Source: Mycobacterium sp. GA-1199 (GTDB taxonomy: Bacteria; Actinomycetota; Actinomycetes; Mycobacteriales; Mycobacteriaceae). Taken from it: DNA of 64,000 nt. The first letter of the stretch is position 1. Every line of letters starts with the position of its first letter. A program made the translations under genes and the position numbers. Below, in pieces: positions 58,132 to 64,000 of this stretch. Under the pieces are notes generated by a model, which had not been told where the DNA came from, ran no database searches, and saw only the letters and a program-made list of their open reading frames with translations. The DNA is taken from assembly GCF_001500045.1 (NCBI RefSeq), contig NZ_LQIX01000023.1, positions 306,474-370,473 on the forward strand, written 5' to 3'.

Positions 58132-58938
58132 TCAACGCCCCTTGAACTCCGGGGGCCGCTTGTCCCGGAAGGCGGCCAGGCCTTCCTTGAAGTCATCGCT
58201 GCGACTGGATAATTCGAGGGCCATCGCCTCGTTCTGGAGATGACGATCGAGATCCAGGCCGTTGCCGCTGTGCAGCAGCCACTTGGTGAGGCCGAGCGCC
58301 ACCGTGGGTGCGGTGGCAAGCCGGCTGACGAGATCCGTTGCCGCACCCTCGAGTTCAGCGTCGGGGCAGGCCCCATGGATGATGCCCCATTGCGCGGCGG
58401 TGGTCCCCGACAGTTCTTCGCCGAGCATCAACAGCTGGCGGGTGCGCACCATCCCGACGAGTCGAGGCAGCAACCAGGCCGCACCGCTGTCGGGCGTGAA
58501 GCCGCGCGCCATGAACGGTTCCCAGAACACCGCGTCGGAAGCTGCGACGCAGAAGTCGGACGCCAAGGCGAGGTGGAAACCCAGGCCGGCCGCCCAGCCG
58601 CGAACGACAGCGACGACGGGCACCTGAGTTTCGAGCAGCAAGGGGATGAGCCTGTTGGCTTTGTTGGGCAGGCGCCGCTGCGTACTCCCCACGCGGGGTT
58701 TGCGCTCGGACTTCGCGTTGTTGGCCACCAGATCCGATCCCGCACAGAAGTCCGGGCCTTCGGCGTCGATGCGGATGACGCGAACCGATTCGTCGGTGCC
58801 GCACCGGGCCAGGTGCCCGATCATCGCGTCGAGCATGGTGTCGTTGACCGCGTTGCGGCGTTCGGCCCGGTCCAGGGTCAGCCGCAGAACCGGGCCCTGT
58901 TGTTCGGCACGGAGTCCGGGAACGTTCGGATATGTCAC
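58132..58938 (-). CDS. Enoyl-CoA hydratase/isomerase family protein
   Basis: GTG 58938 gives 268 residues starting VTYPNVPGLRAEQQGPVLRL. Motifs are DAEGPDFCAGSDLVANNAKS, VRGWAAGLGFHLALASDFCV and EPFMARGFTPDSGAAWLLPR, with a Pro-Asp-Ser-Gly segment in the catalytic loop. It resembles the gene at 60308-61126 (GILPDSGAIHLL) more than the tandem pair at 55-56 kb. The gap to the fused MaoC gene upstream is 7 nt. Confidence 0.89.
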   Translation of the reverse strand: MTYPNVPGLRAEQQGPVLRLTLDRAERRNAVNDTMLDAMIGHLARCGTDESVRVIRIDAEGPDFCAGSDLVANNAKSERKPRVGSTQRRLPNKANRLIPLLLETQVPVVAVVRGWAAGLGFHLALASDFCVAASDAVFWEPFMARGFTPDSGAAWLLPRLVGMVRTRQLLMLGEELSGTTAAQWGIIHGACPDAELEGAATDLVSRLATAPTVALGLTKWLLHSGNGLDLDRHLQNEAMALELSSRSDDFKEGLAAFRDKRPPEFKGR

Positions 58939-58945
58939 GGCTTGC

Positions 58946-60205
58946 TCAATGTTCGGCGAATCGGTTTGAGACGGCCACCAGCAGATCGGCGAGGTCGGTT
59001 GCCCCGCCGGGCGGTTCCGGCAGGCGTACGGGGCCCCGCTGCCTGCTGGGCAACAGAATCGTGGCGTGTCCCGGCGTGGTGACTTGGCCGCGGTGATTGG
59101 TCGCCGCAAGGTCCAGGTCGACCGCCGGACGGTCCCCGTCGGCCAGGTACTTGCGGGTGACGGTACCGGTGACGGTGTGCAGATCGCCGACGTAGTTGAA
59201 CAACCGGAATTCACAATCCAATTTCCACAGCCAGGCATCGTCGCCCATCCAGTCGGTGCACAAATGGATGAGCCATGTCTCGCGCATGCGACCGTAGTCG
59301 AATGTCGTCGGGTTGCCCGCGTTGCGCGCGGCGCTCGGGTCCCAGTGCACACGCTGTTGGACGTCGGGAACGCCGTGCTCGTTGGGTGTGTAGAACCGCG
59401 GAATCCGTTGCTTGTTCTGCCATGCCAGCCTCAGGGGCCGCACGCCGTACATGCCCATGCCCATCCCGACGTGCCAGCACACCATGTCGGTGACGGTGAG
59501 CGGACCCTTGGTGAGCGGGCCGATCTCGTCTCCCTCGGCGACGTCCTCCCACCAACGCGGTTCGGCGCCTCGGGGCGCCTCGCGGGCGTATCGCGCGTCG
59601 ATCTCGGCGATCTCGTCGGCGCTCCACGTCTTGACGTCCACGTCTTCGTACTTCTTGCGTCCCCTGGCCTTGCTGCGTTCGGTGCGGATCATGTTCCGGT
59701 ACTGGCCCCCGAGGATGACGCCGACGTCATCGGAGAACACTTGCGCCGACCATTCGTGCACGGCCCTGGCGGCGAACTCACTGCTCTTGTCCAGCGCGGC
59801 GACAAGGGCGTTGCGCCGGAAGACTCGCCGGTTCGCGCGCAGCGGCGCCCACCACTCGCGGGACGACCCGCCATAGAAGGCGTGAACACCGCGCAGCGGG
59901 TCACCGGTGGTCAGCTCCCGGTCCTCCTGGGAGAATTCGGTGACCTCGTCCTCGCCGATCAACGTGTCGCCACCGATCAGCGCGGGTGGCGCGATCGGTT
60001 CACCCCAGACCGACTTCGTCGCGTACTCGGGATCGGACCACAGCGGGTTCGCGTCGCCGTAGCTTTCCGCCACGATCCGGAACGTGTCCTCGTTGGGCCG
60101 GCGGTAATGCGGAGGTTGAGTGTGCGGGACGGCGACGCCGATGCGGGCGCGCAGCCTGGCCAAACCCTCATCGGTGATTTGGCCCGTTGCCGAGGACTGG
60201 GTCAC
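58946..60205 (-). CDS. Fused two-domain MaoC-like (FAS1-type) dehydratase
   Basis: GTG 60205 has GAGGAGG 5 nt upstream; the open frame continues but without similarity. The protein has 419 residues. The N-terminal hot-dog domain (to about residue 160) has ESYGDANPLWSDPEYATKSV, with Asp and Asn kept and Trp for His, and the second domain includes RMRETWLIHLCTDWMGDDAW and VTGTVTRKYLADGDRPAVDL. Between them is a charged linker. It resembles fused hydratases such as 3-methylfumaryl-CoA hydratase-like proteins. It starts the minus-strand operon that ends at 53829. Confidence 0.82.
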   Translation of the reverse strand: MTQSSATGQITDEGLARLRARIGVAVPHTQPPHYRRPNEDTFRIVAESYGDANPLWSDPEYATKSVWGEPIAPPALIGGDTLIGEDEVTEFSQEDRELTTGDPLRGVHAFYGGSSREWWAPLRANRRVFRRNALVAALDKSSEFAARAVHEWSAQVFSDDVGVILGGQYRNMIRTERSKARGRKKYEDVDVKTWSADEIAEIDARYAREAPRGAEPRWWEDVAEGDEIGPLTKGPLTVTDMVCWHVGMGMGMYGVRPLRLAWQNKQRIPRFYTPNEHGVPDVQQRVHWDPSAARNAGNPTTFDYGRMRETWLIHLCTDWMGDDAWLWKLDCEFRLFNYVGDLHTVTGTVTRKYLADGDRPAVDLDLAATNHRGQVTTPGHATILLPSRQRGPVRLPEPPGGATDLADLLVAVSNRFAEH

Positions 60206-60307
60206 GCATGCCTCCTCAGTTCGGGCCTCCTCAGTTCGGCACATATTGTCCCGGGGACGTCGGCGGAAATTAAGATACCCGAAAAACGGAAACGTCGTTA
60301 ACGCAGG

Positions 60308-61126
60308 GTGAGCGAGTTGACTCAAGAGCGGTCGGGCATCGAGAGCGCGGTCGGATCCGATGGCGTCTGCCGGATCACCATCGACCGTGCTGATGCCGCA
60401 AACTCGTTGTCCCCGTTGGCACGTGAAGCCCTCACGGACGCATTCGAAAAGGCCGATGACGACCCTTCGGTGCGAAGCGTGTTGTTGCGGGCGACGGGGG
60501 ACCGGCACTTCTGCTCGGGTGCGGGTCTGGGTCCGCAATCGGCACAGCCCACCGCGGAGAAGAGGCCCGGAGATGTCGCCCTGATGCTGCAGAAGGGTTA
60601 TCAGCGACTGATCTCCGCGGTGCTCGATTGCGACAAGCCGGTGGTCGCCGCGGTCAAGGGTGTGGCGGCGGGTGCCGGCGCCAGCTTGGTGCTCGCTTGC
60701 GATCTGGTCGTCATGTCCACCGAGGCGCGCCTGGTGGAGGCATTCGTGCATCGCGGGATCCTGCCGGACTCGGGCGCGATCCATCTGCTGACCAGGATTG
60801 TCGGGCTGCGCAAAGCCACCGAACTCCTGATGCTCGGAGAACCCGTCGACGCCGCGACCTGCGAGCGCCTCACGTTGGTGAACCGTGTCGTGGCGCCGGA
60901 GGAGACCGACGCGGTCGCCGACGAACTGGCCCAACGCCTGGCCGCGGGCCCTACCGTCATGTTGGCACTGACCAAGCGCCTGTTGTCCGTGTCGTCGGAA
61001 TCGGGGCGCGACCGGGCCTTCGAGCAGGAGGCATGGGCGCAGGAGGTGGTGTCGTGGACCGCCGATCTGCAGGAGGGCTTGCGGTCGTTCGCGGAGCGCC
61101 GACCGCCGAACTTTCAGGGCCGCTGA
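60308..61126 (+). CDS. Enoyl-CoA hydratase/isomerase family protein
   Basis: The protein has 272 residues from GTG 60308. Motifs are ATGDRHFCSGAGLGPQSAQP, VKGVAAGAGASLVLACDLVV and VHRGILPDSGAIHLLTRIVG. It is divergent from the fused MaoC gene; AACGTCGTT at 60291-60299 in the 102-bp gap resembles the core of the 39.7-kb inverted repeat. It is convergent with the SDR at 61130. It is a paralogue of 58132-58938. Confidence 0.9.
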   Translation: MSELTQERSGIESAVGSDGVCRITIDRADAANSLSPLAREALTDAFEKADDDPSVRSVLLRATGDRHFCSGAGLGPQSAQPTAEKRPGDVALMLQKGYQRLISAVLDCDKPVVAAVKGVAAGAGASLVLACDLVVMSTEARLVEAFVHRGILPDSGAIHLLTRIVGLRKATELLMLGEPVDAATCERLTLVNRVVAPEETDAVADELAQRLAAGPTVMLALTKRLLSVSSESGRDRAFEQEAWAQEVVSWTADLQEGLRSFAERRPPNFQGR

Positions 61127-61129
61127 CGG

Positions 61130-62029
61130 TCACCCGTTCGTGGGACCGCCACGGATGGTGAAGGCCGCGCTGTCGTCGATCTCGCCAATCGACTCTGCTA
61201 CCAATTCGGCTGTGAGTGAGCGGTTCTCGATTCCCTTGGTGACACCGATGAACACCCGCGACACCTTGCCCGCGCCCACGGAGTAGATGTGAGCGGTGCG
61301 ATCGCAGTTCCGGTGCGACAGATAGACCACGACGGGTGTCACCAACTCCGGGTCCATCGCCTTACCCGCCTCGCCCATGATGTCCTCGGTCATCCGGGTT
61401 CGAGCGATCGGCGCGACGGCGTTGATGGCGATGCCGTTTCGCGCCCCCTCGATCGCCAGCACATGCATCATCCCGACCAGCCCCATCTTCGCCGCACCGT
61501 AATTGGCCTGCCCGAAGTTACCGAAAAGGCCTGTGCCAGAGGTGGTTTGAACTATCCGTCCATAGTTCTGCTCGCGCATGATGGGCCACGCGGCGCGGGT
61601 CACGTTGAAAGCGCCGGTCAGGTGGACCGAGATCACCGCGTCGACCTGCTCGGCGGTCATGTTCTTGAACGCCGCGTCGCGGAGGATGCCCGCGTTGTTG
61701 ACGAGGATATCGAGCCGTCCGAAGGTGTCCATCGCCGCTGCGATGATCGCCGCACCACCGTCCTCCGTCGCGACGGAGTCGCCGTTGGCGATCGCGGTGC
61801 CGCCCGCGGCGGTGATCTCGTCGACGACCGCCTGCGCAGCCGAGATCGAGGCGCCTTGGCCGTCGACGGCGGTGCCGAGATCGTTGACCACGACGCGGGC
61901 GCCGCGGCGGGCGAGTTCGAGTGCGTGACAGCGGCCGAGCCCTCCGCCCGCACCGGTGACAACGGCAACCTGATCATCGAAGGTCAATGTCGATGAGCGC
62001 TCGCGCGAAGAGTATTGATCTGACGCCAT
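61130..62029 (-). CDS. SDR family oxidoreductase (Hsd4A/17-beta-HSD4-like)
   Basis: The start is set at ATG 62029, with TAACCT 7 nt upstream as a leaderless -10 box; the protein has 299 residues. It shows VAVVTGAGGGLGRCHALELA, VVNDLGTAVDGQGASISAAQ, VQTTSGTGLFGNFGQANYGA with YGAAK, and NAVAPIARTRMTE. This layout is that of the SDR domain of peroxisomal multifunctional enzyme 2 and mycobacterial Hsd4A. Hsd4A oxidises a 3-hydroxyacyl-CoA or the 17-hydroxyl of steroids. It fits a beta-oxidation step here. Confidence 0.87.
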   Translation of the reverse strand: MASDQYSSRERSSTLTFDDQVAVVTGAGGGLGRCHALELARRGARVVVNDLGTAVDGQGASISAAQAVVDEITAAGGTAIANGDSVATEDGGAAIIAAAMDTFGRLDILVNNAGILRDAAFKNMTAEQVDAVISVHLTGAFNVTRAAWPIMREQNYGRIVQTTSGTGLFGNFGQANYGAAKMGLVGMMHVLAIEGARNGIAINAVAPIARTRMTEDIMGEAGKAMDPELVTPVVVYLSHRNCDRTAHIYSVGAGKVSRVFIGVTKGIENRSLTAELVAESIGEIDDSAAFTIRGGPTNG

Positions 62030-62036
62030 GCTTGAG

Positions 62037-62042
62037 AGGTTA
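62037..62042 (-). promoter_or_regulatory. Leaderless -10 box of Hsd4A-like SDR
   Basis: On the minus strand TAACCT is followed by 7 nt and then ATG 62029, with no Shine-Dalgarno sequence, so the transcript is probably leaderless. In the same 55-bp divergent gap, GAGAATCTGTATTTGC (62056-62071) keeps the left arm of the recurrent element but has a poor right arm. Confidence 0.45.
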
Positions 62043-62084
62043 CATTTACGTTGACGAGAATCTGTATTTGCATCGGAGGACACC

Positions 62085-63653
62085 ATGAGCGCGCCCACCG
62101 AGCTGCTGCGACATGCGCGGGAACGGGCGGGCGGTCTCAGGACCCGCTACCGTGCCGCCGGCTTTTGGTCCGACCGGCCGCTTGACGTCGTGCGGTCGGC
62201 CGCCCAGCGGTATCCGGCACGGCCGGCGCTGATCGATCGCGGCGCCGAAATCACCTACGCAGCACTGGATGAGCAGGTCGATCGGGCGGCCGGTTCGCTT
62301 CGCGACGCCGGTGTCGGCGCGACGACCCCCGTCGTGGTCGTGGTCGGCAATGACATCGGCTCGGTCATCGCCGTACACGCCGCGATCCGCGTCGACGCGG
62401 TGGTACTGCTCGTGCCGCGCAGCGCGGGCGGGACACAGGTCGCCGATATCGTGGCCCGCACCGGGGCCCCGTTCGGGCTGGCCCCGCACTGGCCTCCCGC
62501 GGGCGACGTACCCTTGCGGGACGCGTGCGCCTGGATCGACATCTTCCGCACCTCGGAGGCATCGGTAAGCGACGGGCCCGAGCGGCCCGCCGACGAGCCG
62601 TCCTTCGTTCTCTACACCTCCGGCACGACGTCTCGGCCGAAGGGCGTCATCCATTCGCTGAGCACGCTCACCAAGGCATCGGCCAACTACATCGCCGCCG
62701 CCGGACTCGGTGGGGACGACCGCATCTTCCTCATCAGCCCGCTCGCCTCGGTGACCGGTGTTCTGCAGGCTCTGTTCATCGGGCCCATGCTCGCCGTGCC
62801 GGTGGTGCTCGAGGATCGGTGGGATCCCTCCGCGACGTGTGATCTTCTGTTGTCCTCGGGCGCAACGTGGTACGGCGGTCCGGACCGGCTGTTAGACCGG
62901 CTACTCGACGAAGCGGTCGCCCGCGGAAGCATCGTGCCGCTGCGGGCGGTGTATCTCGGTGGCACCATGCTCGACAGGCGCATCGTCGAAAGGGTTGAAG
63001 ACGATTTCGGCATCGTCGTGATGCGGGCGTACGGATCGTCGGAGGTGCCGGTCAGCACGTCGGGGCTGCGCTCCGACAGCAGGGCGGTGCGTCACGCGGA
63101 TGACGGTGTCGCGCTGCAGGACGTCGACGTGCGGGTGGGATCGGCCGGGGATCCGGGCGAGTGCTGCATCAAGGGCCCGCATGCCTTCCTCGGATACACG
63201 GACGCCGAGGACGACATCGACGCGTTCGACGGGGAGTGGTTCCGTACCGGTGACGTCGCCGAGGTCAGCGACCACCGCGTGCGCATCGTGGGGCGGATCA
63301 AGGACATCGTCATCCGCAACGGGATGAAGATCCCCGCCGCGGAAGTCGAGGAGGCGGTGGCGCGGATCCCCGGTGTGCGAGAGTGCGCCGCCTATTCGGT
63401 TGCCGACGCGACCACCGGCGAACGGCTGGCGGTGGCCATGGTGCTCGACGACGGCGTCGAGATGTCGCTCGCCGACGTGGCGGATGCCCTCGTCGGGGGC
63501 GGAATGCCAAAGTACAAGCTGCCCGAGGAGCTGGTGTTCTGGGATGAGCCCCTGCCGCTCAACGCCAACGGCAAGGTGCAACGCAATACGCTCGAGGCAC
63601 GTTCGGAGGGTCGGCCGCGGGTACTCGCCGACCGCCTCACCGTTGCCGGTTGA
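62085..63653 (+). CDS. AMP-forming acyl-CoA synthetase
   Basis: The protein has 522 residues from ATG 62085, with GGAGG 6 nt upstream. Motifs are FVLYTSGTTSRPKGVIHSLS near residue 178, MRAYGSSEVPVS, EWFRTGDVAEVS, the hinge GRIKDIVIRNGMKIPAAEVE and PLNANGKVQRNTLE with the catalytic Lys. The N-terminus (RAAGFWSDRPLDVVRSAAQR) resembles cyclohexanecarboxylate/mycobacterial FadD-type ligases. It is divergent from the Hsd4A-like SDR and convergent with the partial amidohydrolase. Confidence 0.9.
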   Translation: MSAPTELLRHARERAGGLRTRYRAAGFWSDRPLDVVRSAAQRYPARPALIDRGAEITYAALDEQVDRAAGSLRDAGVGATTPVVVVVGNDIGSVIAVHAAIRVDAVVLLVPRSAGGTQVADIVARTGAPFGLAPHWPPAGDVPLRDACAWIDIFRTSEASVSDGPERPADEPSFVLYTSGTTSRPKGVIHSLSTLTKASANYIAAAGLGGDDRIFLISPLASVTGVLQALFIGPMLAVPVVLEDRWDPSATCDLLLSSGATWYGGPDRLLDRLLDEAVARGSIVPLRAVYLGGTMLDRRIVERVEDDFGIVVMRAYGSSEVPVSTSGLRSDSRAVRHADDGVALQDVDVRVGSAGDPGECCIKGPHAFLGYTDAEDDIDAFDGEWFRTGDVAEVSDHRVRIVGRIKDIVIRNGMKIPAAEVEEAVARIPGVRECAAYSVADATTGERLAVAMVLDDGVEMSLADVADALVGGGMPKYKLPEELVFWDEPLPLNANGKVQRNTLEARSEGRPRVLADRLTVAG

Positions 63654-63667
63654 ACCGACCGCATTCG

Positions 63668-64000
63668 TCAATCGCCGGTTGTGCCACTGACGTTGGCGGT
63701 GGCCTTCTTCATCTGAGCCTGCCAGTCCGACGCATCGCCGGTTTTCTCTTTCTTCGACAGGGCTTGGATGGAGACGTCGTGGCCTTCGGCGGCCTTGCGC
63801 AGGGCACCCACGGTGGCCTGTTCGCGCGTCATGTGGGTGAACGGGTCCCAGTGATACCAGCGCATCGCGTTTTCGAAGGTCATCTTGTTGACCTCGTCGT
63901 CGGGCACATTGTTGGCCTTGAGTACCTCGTCGAGCTGCTCGGGAGCCCCGGGCCACATCGAGTCGCTGTGCGGGTAATCGGCCTCCCAGCAGATGTTGTC
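63668..64000 (-). CDS. Amidohydrolase family protein, C-terminal part
   Basis: The frame is open from the last base of the window to a TGA at 63668, about 110 codons. It begins DNICWEADYPHSDSMWPGAP, which is the C-terminal metal-binding loop of PF04909-type amidohydrolases (Asp in ADYPHSD), and ends in a charged tail. The N-terminal part lies beyond the window. With 38452, 42659 and 52373 it is the fourth member of this family here, though its loop (CWEADYPH) differs from the GSDFPH type. Confidence 0.8.
   Translation of the reverse strand, partial: DNICWEADYPHSDSMWPGAPEQLDEVLKANNVPDDEVNKMTFENAMRWYHWDPFTHMTREQATVGALRKAAEGHDVSIQALSKKEKTGDASDWQAQMKKATANVSGTTGD

Noticed and set aside
62056..62071. 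GAGAATCTGTATTTGC as an operator upstream of the ligase at 62085.
   Set aside because: Only the left arm matches; the right arm has two mismatches and no good symmetry.
1..64000. tRNA, rRNA, riboswitch, CRISPR array, prophage or conjugation genes.
   Set aside because: None was recognised by inspection; apart from the decayed IS30-like remnant there is no mobile element.

Overview
The window is high-GC actinobacterial DNA, most likely from an environmental Mycobacterium/Mycolicibacterium. The reasons are near-continuous coding, frequent GTG/TTG starts, ATGA/GTGA/TGATG start-stop overlaps, several leaderless promoters (TANNNT 6-8 nt before the start), a mycofactocin-type short-chain dehydrogenase (SDR), and a cytochrome P450 that closely resembles mycobacterial CYP125. 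No rRNA, tRNA, CRISPR or replication genes were seen. The region looks like a catabolic island for a lipid or terpenoid/steroid-like substrate, built almost entirely from P450s, acyl-CoA ligases, acyl-CoA dehydrogenases, hydratases, SDRs, thiolase-like proteins, DapB-like reductases and amidohydrolases.

Layout. 1-10.4 kb: four DapB-like NAD(P)-dependent reductases (one cut by the window edge), four SDRs, a P450 followed by an AveC-like membrane protein, and a divergent pair of a duplicated-fold protein and a Bfd-type [2Fe-2S] protein. 10.5-15.3 kb: acyl-CoA ligase, SnoaL-like protein, class III CoA-transferase (apparent ATT start) and P450. 15.3-22.1 kb (minus): a P450-fadE-MaoC-DUF35-fadE-MaoC-thiolase-tetR operon with the gene order of the M. 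tuberculosis igr (cholesterol side-chain) operon. 22.4-26.3 kb: aldehyde dehydrogenase and a double-domain CoA-transferase. 26.3-27.0 kb: a scar with IS30-like and P450 remnants. 27.6-37.5 kb: a second igr-like module (two fadE, two MaoC, thiolase, DUF35, FadD17-like ligase) facing a CYP125 homologue that is translationally coupled to a molybdopterin oxidoreductase. 37.5-38.0 kb: a scar with an alpha/beta-hydrolase and a Baeyer-Villiger monooxygenase fragment. 38-53.6 kb: MaoC, amidohydrolases, an isochorismatase-like protein, luciferase-like flavoproteins, a fadE pair with a ligase, an IclR regulator and an ADH/SnoaL/SDR set. 53.8-62 kb: ligase, four enoyl-CoA hydratases, fadE, a fused MaoC protein and an Hsd4A-like SDR. 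62-64 kb: another ligase and the C-terminus of a fourth amidohydrolase.

How the genes may work together (inference): P450s hydroxylate the substrate, ADH/ALDH/SDR enzymes oxidise it to an acid, ligases or CoA-transferases make the CoA thioester, FadE heteromers desaturate it, MaoC pairs or enoyl-CoA hydratases hydrate it, and thiolase-like/DUF35 pairs cleave it by a retro-aldol reaction. Two complete copies of the latter module suggest two side chains, two chain-shortening rounds or two related substrates.

The most striking non-coding signal is a recurrent 16-bp inverted repeat, GAGAAT-N4-ATTCTC, and a -10-linked half-site variant. These lie at promoters spread over more than 50 kb, as if one regulator controls the island. 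The TetR protein at 15.3-15.9 kb is a candidate.
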